5,072 nucleotides of DNA from assembly GCA_040512755.1 (NCBI GenBank), contig JBEVEP010000045.1, positions 1 to 5,072 of the forward strand. Reading direction: 5' to 3'. Positions within the stretch are counted from its first letter, which is position 1. The number at the start of each line of letters is the position of its first letter. Source of the stretch: JBEVEP01 sp040512755 (GTDB lineage Bacteria > Pseudomonadota > Alphaproteobacteria > Rhizobiales > Rhizobiaceae). The position numbers and the translations under genes are program-made. Under the pieces are notes generated by a model that searched no databases, had not been told where the DNA came from, and saw only the letters and a program-made list of their open reading frames with translations. Below are positions 1-5,072 of the stretch, in pieces.

Positions 1-225
1 CAAACACCGAGTTTGGCGCGAATAACAGGACGGCGAGGCGTGTTGCAGTCCAAGCATCTCTTCGATTTTGTGGCTCCAGCAAGCCTCCACAACAAGTCGG
101 TTGTCTATTATGTTGGTAGATATTATGTTTTTACTAGGTCTGGGCGTCGCGGGGAAATGTCGAGGTGCCAGGCGCTCTCTCAACAAAGACGTCGAAACGG
201 CGCCCCTCAGGACAACATTCGCATC
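1..225. other. Leader region upstream of the Rrf2 gene, no gene recognised
   Basis: No convincing coding region was found on either strand. The frame of the Rrf2 gene stays open back to position 13, but the extra residues are Arg/Gln/Ser-rich and lack the Rrf2 character that starts sharply at 226. A minus-strand frame beginning with ATG at 57 runs off the left edge; it is too short to judge and resembles nothing I know. The stretch from about 101 to 135 is clearly richer in A/T than its surroundings and holds the possible promoter and a direct repeat, listed separately. Confidence 0.5.
101..129 (+). promoter_or_regulatory. Possible sigma-70 promoter with overlapping direct repeat
   Basis: TTGTCT (101-106) and TATGTT (124-129) are separated by 17 bases, giving 3/6 and 4/6 matches to the -35 and -10 consensus. 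This is the only AT-rich patch upstream of the Rrf2 gene. The 9-mer TATTATGTT occurs twice (106-114 and 121-129), and an ACAA-N5-TTGT dyad (92-104) overlaps the -35 box. Rrf2 proteins commonly bind dyads in their own promoter, so this could be an autoregulatory site, but the sequence does not match an IscR, NsrR or RirA site that I can recall. A start site near 136 would leave a leader of about 90 nt. Confidence 0.3.
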
Positions 226-678
226 ATGCTCACCAGAAAAGGCAAATACGGGCTCAAGGCGCTGGTGCATCTCGCGTATCTGCCCGAAGGACAACTCGCT
301 TTCGTCAATGATATTGCCGCCGCGAACAACATTCCGAAAAAGTTCCTGGATACAATTCTTGGCGAACTGCGGAACGCCGGCTTCGTTCAGAGCCGCAAAG
401 GTAAGGCTGGCGGATATCGCCTCGGCCGTGCGGCATCGGAGATCAAGGTCGGTCATGTGCTTCGTATCCTCGGCGGTCCACTTGCGCCGTTCGCTTGCGC
501 CAGCCGTACCCGCTATGAGCCGTGTGAAGATTGCGATGAGGCGACATGCCAAGTTCGTCACATGATGCTGGAAGTGCGTCAAGCAATCGCCGGGGTTCTG
601 GACAACCGGAGTCTCGCGGAAATGCGCGACGCTGCAAACGACGACGAAGTAGCGGCTGCGCTGAAATATCAAGTCTGA
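226..678 (+). CDS. Rrf2-family winged-helix regulator, probable Fe-S sensor
   Basis: This encodes a 150-residue DNA-binding regulator of the Rrf2 family, the usual family length. Residues 1-65 form the winged helix: an N-terminal helix begins at GKYGLKALVHLA, the recognition helix lies around IPKKFLDTILGELR, and the wing is RKGKAGGYRL. The C-terminal half has four cysteines, C91, C100, C103 and C108, spaced C-x8-C-x2-C-x4-C. That differs from the C-x5-C-x5-C of IscR but fits a metal or Fe-S site. I chose the ATG at 226 because the family normally begins MLTxKGKYGLKA; the in-frame ATG at 157 would add a tail unlike the family. The ribosome binding site is weak (AGGA at 209-212, rather distant). 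A flavoprotein gene follows 31 bases downstream on the same strand, probably co-transcribed and its likely target. The ligand sensed (Fe-S status, NO, cysteine or redox) cannot be told from sequence. Confidence 0.93.
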   Translation: MLTRKGKYGLKALVHLAYLPEGQLAFVNDIAAANNIPKKFLDTILGELRNAGFVQSRKGKAGGYRLGRAASEIKVGHVLRILGGPLAPFACASRTRYEPCEDCDEATCQVRHMMLEVRQAIAGVLDNRSLAEMRDAANDDEVAAALKYQV

Positions 679-709
679 TACCCGCCAGTTTTGCTCCGGG
701 GCGCCACTT

Positions 710-2059
710 ATGACCGAGCGCGGTCGCGCCTCCTTCATCATCGTTGGAGGCGGCGCAAGCGGTGTCATCCTGGCCGCTCACCTGTTGCGGTCTCCGAACG
801 CGGCATTGCGTGTAACCATCATTGAAAAGCGCTCAGCTTTTGGTCAAGGGCTCGCCTACTCGACTTACCTCCCCGACCACCTGCTAAACGTTAGCGCCAT
901 GGGCATGAGTGCGCTTGCTGACGATCGCGAGCACTTCTGGCGCTGGATCAAAAGCAACGGACTTGCCACGGAAGAAGAGGCTCCGGTCTACGCGCCGCGC
1001 GCCATCTACGGGCTATATCTTCAGGAATTGCTCACTCAATTGTACGACCGCGAGCCGGACCGGCTGCGGCTTGTCCAGGAGGAGGCGATCTGGGTCGCAC
1101 CTACCTCTGCCGGTGTGGACGTTCGCCTGGCGAACGGTACCAACATCCTCGGCCATGTGGCAGTCCTAGCAGCAGGGCACGACGAGGAGCCGGCGCCGGA
1201 ACAGCGCTATGCGATACGAATCGGCTCGAATGACGATACGCTGATCGATCCTGAAAGCCGCGTATTGATATTGGGCAGCGGGCTTAGCATGGTTGATGCG
1301 TGGCTGACGCTCGAGCATCGAGGCCACCGGGGGGAGATCGTTGCGCTTTCCAGGCGAGGGCTCTTACCGTCGCCCCACCGTCAAGGAAGGCCGATCCTAC
1401 TCGACAGTGCTGATATTCCGCTCGGAACGGAACTTTCGTACTTCTTCCGGTGGTTTCGCAATCTCATCCGTGCAACCGAGGCGGCCGGCGGTAATTGGCG
1501 TGATGCCGTCGACGGTCTGCGCCCGTTCAATCAACTCATCTGGCAAAGTTGGCCGGTAAGCGCAAAACGGCGCTTTCTTGAGCACACCAAGGCGTGGTGG
1601 GATATTCACCGGCATCGAATGGCACCGGAGATTTACGCAAGGCTGAGCGAGGCGATCGGATCCGGCCGGTTGCGGCTTCTCGCAGGCCGGGTGCTTGACG
1701 TCCACAAAGCGAAGGAAGGATTCGAAGTTGACATTCAGCGCCGCCCAGCACAGCAGGTTGAATGCCTTCGTGTATCGCGGATCTACGATTGCACTGGGAT
1801 CGTCAAGGACGTCTCGACCGGCGCTATCGCCATCGTCCGATCGCTTACCGATCGCAGGCTGGCCCGCCCCGATTCCCTTCGGCTCGGCATCGACGTAACC
1901 AAAGACTGCGCCGTGATCGACGCTGATGGCGTGGCTTCAGCAACTCTATTTGCAATCGGGCCGCTCACGCGCGGGACTTTCTTTGAAATCGACGCCGTCC
2001 CGGACATCCGCAAGCAATGCGCGAGCCTGGCTGAGCGTCTTACAAACCAATCGTCGTAA
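710..2059 (+). CDS. FAD/NAD(P)-binding protein, COG4529 (YdhS-like)
   Basis: This encodes a 449-residue cytosolic flavoprotein with no signal peptide or membrane segment. Residues 8-26 hold the N-terminal Rossmann FAD motif FIIVGGGASG (G13, G15, G18), ending in an acidic residue after beta-2 (IIEK, E39). Family hallmarks follow: GQGLAYST (45-52) and HLLNV (57-61). A second dinucleotide motif, VLILGSGLSMVD, lies at 185-196. The C-terminus (LFAIGPLTRGTFFEIDAVPD, 413-432) is typical of COG4529 / NAD_binding_9 proteins. The length fits the family and the frame is intact. The physiological reaction of this family is not established; relatives of the fold are NAD(P)H-dependent oxidoreductases and monooxygenases. 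It starts 31 bases after the Rrf2 gene with no terminator between them, so the two probably form an operon. No strong ribosome binding site is seen before 710 (only GGGG at 698-701), which hints at partial dependence on translation of the upstream gene. Confidence 0.9.
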   Translation: MTERGRASFIIVGGGASGVILAAHLLRSPNAALRVTIIEKRSAFGQGLAYSTYLPDHLLNVSAMGMSALADDREHFWRWIKSNGLATEEEAPVYAPRAIYGLYLQELLTQLYDREPDRLRLVQEEAIWVAPTSAGVDVRLANGTNILGHVAVLAAGHDEEPAPEQRYAIRIGSNDDTLIDPESRVLILGSGLSMVDAWLTLEHRGHRGEIVALSRRGLLPSPHRQGRPILLDSADIPLGTELSYFFRWFRNLIRATEAAGGNWRDAVDGLRPFNQLIWQSWPVSAKRRFLEHTKAWWDIHRHRMAPEIYARLSEAIGSGRLRLLAGRVLDVHKAKEGFEVDIQRRPAQQVECLRVSRIYDCTGIVKDVSTGAIAIVRSLTDRRLARPDSLRLGIDVTKDCAVIDADGVASATLFAIGPLTRGTFFEIDAVPDIRKQCASLAERLTNQSS

Positions 2060-2123
2060 CACTTCGGCTACTGCCGTCGAGAGCGTCGAAAACGTCGATC
2101 AGGTTTTAGAAGCTGGAGCCTTG

Positions 2124-2504
2124 GTGGCGATTGGGTTTCCGAGGTTCTCCGGCGGTCTCGAGGGTTATGCAAGCTATGTGGCGATCCGTCCGCCGGATTG
2201 GAAATTCGGCGTGTCGGTCGGCGAGGTGGCGGAAGCTCTCCTACCCAAATCCGACAAGCCGCTGCATTTCGACGGGAAGTGCGGGAATGCGGATCAGATA
2301 GTCGCGATTTTAGCCAACGCCGCTCCGGCCTCCGTGAAAGGAGCGGCGACGCTTATGGTCAGCGGCATACCTGTTAGACGACGGACACCTAACCCTTTAC
2401 CCGCGTCCAGGCTCATCGTCGGGCGCCGCCATCGCTTTTGCTTTTGCCCCTGCTCCGCTTCGGTTTTCTGGCTCGTACCGCTGCAGCCATTCTACCTCCG
2501 ATAG
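2124..2504 (+). CDS. Hypothetical protein or gene remnant
   Basis: A plus-strand frame is open from inside the flavoprotein gene to 2504. Its part from about 2085 to 2370 has coding-like codon use and a believable protein texture, with segments such as AIGFPRFSGGLEGYASYV and RPPDWKFGVSVGEVAEALL. After about 2380 the translation turns into Arg/Pro/Cys/Phe-rich text that looks non-coding. A GTG at 2124 preceded by GGAG (2115-2118) is the best start and would give 126 residues; there is no nearby ATG. I do not recognise the family. It may be a small orphan gene, a decayed gene that lost its 5' end and carries a shifted 3' end, or chance. The stem-loop at 2318-2348 lies inside it, which argues mildly against a functional gene. 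Confidence 0.25.
   Translation: MAIGFPRFSGGLEGYASYVAIRPPDWKFGVSVGEVAEALLPKSDKPLHFDGKCGNADQIVAILANAAPASVKGAATLMVSGIPVRRRTPNPLPASRLIVGRRHRFCFCPCSASVFWLVPLQPFYLR
2318..2348. terminator. 9-bp stem-loop between convergent genes
   Basis: CGCCGCTCC (2318-2326) pairs perfectly with GGAGCGGCG (2340-2348) across a 13-base loop. It is GC-rich and lies about 260 bases after the flavoprotein stop. No T-tract follows on either strand, so it is not a classic intrinsic terminator. It could slow polymerase or protect a 3' end from exonucleases, or be incidental in GC-rich DNA. Confidence 0.3.
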
Positions 2505-2556
2505 TGGTTTTGTCAGTTGCTGCAGCAGTTTTGGCGTCTTGATTATCCACTGCCAC
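2413..2556 (-). CDS. Possible small basic protein downstream of the SDR gene
   Basis: On the minus strand the frame of the dehydrogenase stays open after its stop and could encode a 47-residue product from a GTG at 2556, or a 25-residue product from an ATG at 2490. The ATG has a perfect GGAGGT three bases upstream, which is a short spacing. The translation is Ala/Lys-rich, then strongly basic (MAAAVRARKPKRSRGKSKSD from the ATG), resembling low-complexity nucleic-acid-binding tails. It overlaps the plus-strand hypothetical frame, so at most one is likely to be real. No family is recognised and chance is a serious alternative. Confidence 0.2.
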   Translation of the reverse strand: MAVDNQDAKTAAATDKTTIGGRMAAAVRARKPKRSRGKSKSDGGARR

Positions 2557-2580
2557 AGCCTGCCCAGCGCCCCTGGTCCA

Positions 2581-3309
2581 TCAGAGGTCGAAGTTGCTAG
2601 GCATCATGACGACGTCGCGTATTGTCATGCCGCGTGGACGCGTCAGCATAAAAATTATTACGTTTGCCACTTCGCTGGCTTCCAACAGGCTTCCCGACTC
2701 TTTGGCCTCTTTAAGTTTCTCCGGCGGCCAATCCGCGAGCAATGCGCTGATGACCGGACCCGGTGAGATGGAGCCCACCCGAATCCCGTGCTTGAAAACC
2801 TGCCGCCGGACCGTCTGAACAAAGCAGTTGATCGCCCATTTGGATGACGCGTAGACCGGCTCCCACGGTGTCGGAAAATGGGCTGCCAGAGAACTCGTGA
2901 CGATGATGTCACCCGTCCCACGCTCAATCATGTGAGGCAGCACGTCGTGGACATTCTTCATAACAACGTTGACGTTCAGGTTCAGCATCCGGTCGATGGC
3001 CGCTGAATCGGCATCGACGAGATCACCGCCCACATAGGTGCCTGCGTTTGCATGCAGGATGTCGAGTTGGCCCGCCTTTTCCAAGACCCTCGGCAGCAGC
3101 GTAGCGCAATCCTTTGGGTCCAGCAGGTCAATGACCAGCGGCGTCACTGCCTCGCCATGCTTGTTGCTGAGCGCCTTGAGCGCGGCCTCGTCGCGGTCGA
3201 TCATCACCACACGCGCACCTTCGGCCAACATTGCCTCGGTGCTAGCCAAACCGATACCCGACGCCGCACCAGTAACGGCAGCAACTTTGCCTTCCAACTG
3301 TCTTGCCAC
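2581..3309 (-). CDS. Ribitol 2-dehydrogenase-like short-chain dehydrogenase
   Basis: This encodes a 242-residue cytosolic classical SDR, the normal length for the family. The cofactor motif TGAASGIG is at 13-20, and D38 at the end of beta-2 favours NAD over NADP. D61 and the NAG motif (88-90) follow, then the catalytic tetrad N112, S140, Y153 and K157 and the SPGPV loop (182-186). From memory, it closely matches Klebsiella ribitol 2-dehydrogenase (RbtD, EC 1.1.1.56, ribitol + NAD to D-ribulose) in several stretches: HANAG, WEPVY.SK, FV.T.RRQV, VGxxxPGPV, ALL.DWP and the C-terminus TIRDVV..P...DL. The same reaction is likely, though a related polyol is possible. The frame is open back to an ATG at 3456, but the GTG at 3309 has AGAAGGAG eight bases upstream and gives the expected MARQLEGKVAAVTGAAS start. 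No pentulokinase, polyol transporter or regulator lies nearby, so it appears to be a single-gene unit convergent with the flavoprotein gene. Confidence 0.92.
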   Translation of the reverse strand: MARQLEGKVAAVTGAASGIGLASTEAMLAEGARVVMIDRDEAALKALSNKHGEAVTPLVIDLLDPKDCATLLPRVLEKAGQLDILHANAGTYVGGDLVDADSAAIDRMLNLNVNVVMKNVHDVLPHMIERGTGDIIVTSSLAAHFPTPWEPVYASSKWAINCFVQTVRRQVFKHGIRVGSISPGPVISALLADWPPEKLKEAKESGSLLEASEVANVIIFMLTRPRGMTIRDVVMMPSNFDL

Positions 3310-3310
3310 A

Positions 3311-3325
3311 AGGGGTTCTCCTTCT
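3311..3325 (-). promoter_or_regulatory. Ribosome binding site that fixes the SDR start
   Basis: Read on the minus strand, AGAAGGAG lies eight bases upstream of the GTG at 3309. It is the best Shine-Dalgarno match near any in-frame start of this gene and supports the short 242-residue product over the 291-residue version starting at 3456. Confidence 0.7.
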
Positions 3326-3564
3326 GCGTCAGTGATCCATTCGGGAGCGGGTGAACGTGAATCTAGCGCAGCGCCAAAGCACCGAAGAGTTTCCCACCAA
3401 GGCGCGAGGAATGCAGCATCAACAACGATGAGCGTCCGCTCTGGGTCGGATCGCAACTTTTCCGGCCGGTGACCCAGATGTCAAGGTTTGGCACTGAGCC
3501 GACGTTCGCGAAAGGCCGAGTCTGACCCTTCCTGCACCGGCCATCACGCGGATCCTTCTGAAGC

Positions 3565-3585
3565 GGGTGGGCGTCTCGCCTACCC
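3565..3585. repeat. Tight hairpin, 9-bp stem with 3-base loop
   Basis: GGGTGGGCG (3565-3573) and CGCCTACCC (3577-3585) pair along all nine positions, with one G-T wobble, around the loop TCT. No T-run follows on either strand, so it is not a typical terminator. It resembles the short palindromic units found in intergenic DNA of many proteobacteria, but no second copy is visible in this window. Confidence 0.45.
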
Positions 3586-3800
3586 CCAGCTACCGACCAA
3601 ACGCGCCTTTAGTCTGGTCTGAACCGCACGCCTGTGAAGGCCACTTTGCGACGTCCCTCGCGGCCCCGGCCGGGGGGTATCAGATGGCGATTTCTGTGCG
3701 CGTAGGGAAAGCGGCACTGGCGCGGCAAATGCCTTTCACCGCATGTGCGATTAACTGCAAGGCACGAGGTGGATGGAAGTCCGCCGGGTCTCGTTCAACG

Positions 3801-3823
3801 CTCCCACTGGGGGTCCGCTTTTT
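3801..3823 (+). terminator. Weak terminator-like hairpin with T-run
   Basis: CTCCC (3801-3805) can pair with GGGGG (3809-3813, one T-G wobble) around a three-base loop, followed after five bases by TTTTT (3819-3823). The stem is short and no gene ends just upstream, so its role is doubtful. Confidence 0.2.
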
Positions 3824-3978
3824 GGAGAGCAGCGTAGAAAGATTCTCGGCTGCTGCGATCCTCGAATTAGCGCTGCGGCGATCGAGGAAACCTCGGAACA
3901 ACCGCGAGCAAGCACCTTTCGACTGAAAGCGAGACGAATGTTTCGTTGCACAACCGCCGGCAGTTTCATTGAAGGTAG

Positions 3979-4600
3979 AATTCGCTAAAGTTCAGCCCAT
4001 ACGCGGGCGCGGCCATACCGCTCGCTGGCGGTGCGTTGGCGCGCGCCAACGCGGGGTTTCAATCTTATGCAGAGCTGCGGGCGGCACGGCCATCGCCGAT
4101 GGTTCGGCTTGATGCGGCAGAAGCTCCTGAGGACCATAGAACTGGTTTCGAGGATACTTGCGCCGCTGTTGCGGAGGCCGCTGGCCAGCTGGCGACGGAT
4201 CCCATTCGTCGACTCGCGGATGCCATTCCAGGGCTCTTTCGTGGCGATGCGACCGGCGCTGTGGCGCTTCGGAAATATTGGGTGGAACCTAGGCCTCCCG
4301 CCGGCCTGTGTTGACGCCTATATTGCTGAAGTTTCGAAAGCTCCTCCGCCGGCGCTGGTGCAAGTCGTTCGCGCGATTTTGGACAGCGACGACTGGCCCG
4401 AAGCGGTCAAGGTATTTGGCACCGGCAATCCAGATCCGAATGAATGGGGGTTCGGATTCAGCACTACTGCGGACCTCAATCGATCGGCGAGCGCTTTCGC
4501 TACGATAAGTCGTCAGGCCGGCATCATGCCGTCAGTGTACTTGATGGCCAGTATGGTGCTGCTGCTACAAAAGATAGGGGGAGAGCTGGCGCCGAAATAG
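3979..4600 (+). pseudogene. Hypothetical gene split across two frames, probably frameshifted
   Basis: Two coding-like segments abut in different plus-strand frames. The first is open from 3979 to the TGA at 4312-4314 and reads like protein (for example GFQSYAELRAARPSP, then an Ala/Asp/Glu-rich helical part and GAVALRKYW). The second is convincing from about 4290 to the TAG at 4598-4600 (ALVQVVRAILDSDDWPEAVK, then Gly/Asn/Pro-rich text and a hydrophobic MPSVYLMASMVLLLQKIGG end). A single +1 shift near 4290-4312 would join them into one product of about 205 residues. No good start with a ribosome binding site is visible: the TTG at 4036 sits in a palindrome, the ATG at 4099 lacks an SD, and the second frame could begin alone at ATG 4247 (117 residues). 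Alternatives are two separate small genes, a sequencing error or programmed frameshifting. I do not recognise the family. Confidence 0.4.
4033..4052. repeat. Perfect 20-bp palindrome
   Basis: GCGTTGGCGCGCGCCAACGC is identical to its own reverse complement over 20 bases, with no loop. It lies at the left edge of the split hypothetical gene and contains that frame's candidate TTG start. Its symmetry would suit a dimeric regulator's operator or a recombination or cleavage site. It may also be chance within GC-rich codons, where it reads ALARAN. Confidence 0.6.
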
Positions 4601-4839
4601 CGGGTCCCGTCGGAGAGAAACCCCACGCTGCGTCATCCGGAGGCGCGGCTCAAACGGCGCCCTCTACGGCTTACCCCAAACGAGTATCTCAATATCTGCC
4701 GAAACCGGATGAACTAATCGTCTCATGGTATGGAGCGCGGAGACACCGTCTTGCAAAGGCCGCGAGCGGCAGCAAACTCAATCTTTCCGAAGCTTTCATC
4801 CGCGGGATCTCGACTAAGAAAGTGCTTGGGAGGGGATGA
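4601..4839 (+). pseudogene. Coding-like remnant just upstream of the phosphatase
   Basis: The frame that ends with the TGA at 4837-4839 is open from upstream. Its last 80 codons or so have plausible use and texture (YPKRVSQYLPKPDELIVSW, KLNLSEAFIRGISTKK). It has no start codon with a ribosome binding site after 4600; the nearest ATG (4444) lies inside the split gene. It could be the 3' part of the same decayed gene after a second frame change, a small unknown gene, or chance. Its stop abuts the phosphatase ATG. No family is recognised. Confidence 0.2.
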
Positions 4840-5072
4840 ATGGCCGGGACTTCTCGTTCGAGCCGGGGGCGACGTCGCTTGGCGGCCCTCCCGTGCGCTC
4901 TTCTCGTCACAGCGGTTTGTTTCGCGGGTACAGTCGGGTCCATTGGCGTGGCGGACTCTGCGGACGCTTCGCGCCAGATCTTCACGGTGATCGTCACCCG
5001 GCATGGCGTGCGCAGTATCTCGAATACCCCCGGGGATTATGACTGGCCATCGTGGGAGCCTGTCAAAGCGAG
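4840..5072 (+). CDS. Histidine-acid phosphatase (phytase/AppA-like), 5' part
   Basis: The first 77 codons of a gene cut by the window edge; the frame is open to the end. Residues 1-13 are Arg-rich and are followed by a hydrophobic core (LAALPCALLVTAVCFAG, about 14-30) and an ADA site near 41-43, a signal peptide with probable cleavage just before SRQIF. The run of arginines could allow Tat export, but a clear S-R-R-x-F-L-K motif is absent; Sec is equally possible. The mature protein begins FTVIVTRHGVRS, the branch-2 histidine phosphatase motif: R54, H55 (phosphate acceptor), G56 and R58. The usual proline two residues after the second Arg is replaced (RSIS). DYDWPSWEPV (66-75) fits the next segment of AppA/acid phosphatase relatives. 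Expected role: hydrolysis of phosphomonoesters such as phytate or sugar phosphates in the periplasm. The start is chosen from GGGAGGGG (4828-4835); the ATG at 4836 is out of frame. Confidence 0.82.
   Translation, partial: MAGTSRSSRGRRRLAALPCALLVTAVCFAGTVGSIGVADSADASRQIFTVIVTRHGVRSISNTPGDYDWPSWEPVKA

Larger units (their letters stand above)
2060..2580. other. Convergent intergenic zone between the flavoprotein and SDR genes
   Basis: These 521 bases lie between two convergent genes, so transcription from both sides should end here. They hold a 9-bp stem-loop (2318-2348), a coding-like plus-strand frame without a recognisable family (2124-2504) and a possible small basic ORF on the minus strand (2413-2556); each is listed separately. 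No terminator with a clear T-tract was seen for either flanking gene. Confidence 0.5.
3326..3978. other. Gene-poor stretch upstream of the SDR gene
   Basis: About 650 bases without a convincing gene. The longest plus-strand frame (3567-3926, 119 codons) gives irregular Arg/Ser/Pro-rich text with no motif, and the opposite-strand frames in 3680-3969 are no better. The stretch must contain the leader and promoter of the minus-strand SDR gene, but no clear -35/-10 pair was found. It holds several dyads: a near-perfect hairpin at 3565-3585, CCCCGGCCGGGG at 3664-3675, CTCCC-ACT-GGGGG plus a T-run at 3801-3823, CTTTC-GACT-GAAAG at 3916-3929 and ACGAA-TGT-TTCGT at 3934-3946. A decayed gene beyond recognition is possible. 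Confidence 0.5.

Noticed and set aside
1..57. Divergent minus-strand gene starting at ATG 57
   Set aside because: Only 19 codons are visible, the ribosome binding site is poor, and no family resemblance is seen.
13..225. Longer N-terminus for the Rrf2 protein (starts at 13 or 157)
   Set aside because: The added residues are Arg/Ser/Gln-rich and unlike the family, which begins at the MLTRKGKYGLKA found at 226; the possible promoter also lies at 101-129.
3310..3456. N-terminal extension of the SDR from ATG 3456
   Set aside because: The GTG at 3309 has a good ribosome binding site and gives the standard SDR start only a dozen residues before TGxxxGIG.
3038..3472. Plus-strand open frame of 144 codons
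   Set aside because: It lies antisense to the SDR coding region, is Ser/Ala/Arg-rich and has no motif; it is a shadow of GC-rich codons.
3785..3825. tRNA 3' end or attachment site suggested by GTTCAACGCTCCCACTGG
   Set aside because: The GTTC is not followed by the RANTC of a T-arm and no anticodon or acceptor arms can be folded upstream, so no tRNA or att site can be supported.
4334..4342. TCGAAAGCT, resembling half of a rhizobial tts box
   Set aside because: The GTCAG-type upstream half is absent, the match lies inside a coding-like segment, and no type III secretion gene is seen.
4689..4997. Minus-strand open frame of 102 codons
   Set aside because: It is antisense to the phosphatase start, where the signal peptide and RHG motif make the plus strand convincing.

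Overview
The window looks like chromosomal or accessory DNA of a GC-rich alphaproteobacterium, most likely a rhizobium or a relative such as Bradyrhizobium or Mesorhizobium. This rests on codon choice, on the flavour of the Rrf2 regulator and the COG4529 flavoprotein, and on low gene density. No rRNA, tRNA, CRISPR array or transposase gene was seen, and the taxon call is inference.

Left part (1-2059): an AT-rich leader with a possible promoter precedes a two-gene, same-strand unit. It encodes an Rrf2-family regulator carrying four cysteines (226-678) and, 31 bases later, a COG4529/YdhS-type FAD/NAD(P)-binding protein (710-2059). The pair suggests a redox- or Fe-S-responsive switch controlling a flavoprotein whose reaction is not known.

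Middle (2060-3309): a convergent intergenic zone holds a 9-bp stem-loop, a weak hypothetical reading frame (+) and a possible tiny basic ORF (-). It is followed by a complete minus-strand short-chain dehydrogenase (2581-3309) that closely resembles ribitol 2-dehydrogenase. Its true start is the GTG at 3309, with a good ribosome binding site, and not the longer upstream ATG. No pentitol kinase, transporter or regulator accompanies it here.

Right part (3310-5072): about 670 bases without a convincing gene contain several dyads. Then comes a coding-like stretch split between two frames (3979-4600), best read as a frameshifted or decayed hypothetical gene with a perfect 20-bp palindrome at its left edge. 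A further coding-like remnant runs to 4839. The window closes with the 5' end of a secreted histidine-acid phosphatase (phytase/AppA-like), starting at 4840 and cut off by the window edge. No new multi-gene system can be demonstrated. The points most worth a second look are the Rrf2/flavoprotein pair, the split gene with its palindrome, and the variant RHG motif of the phosphatase.
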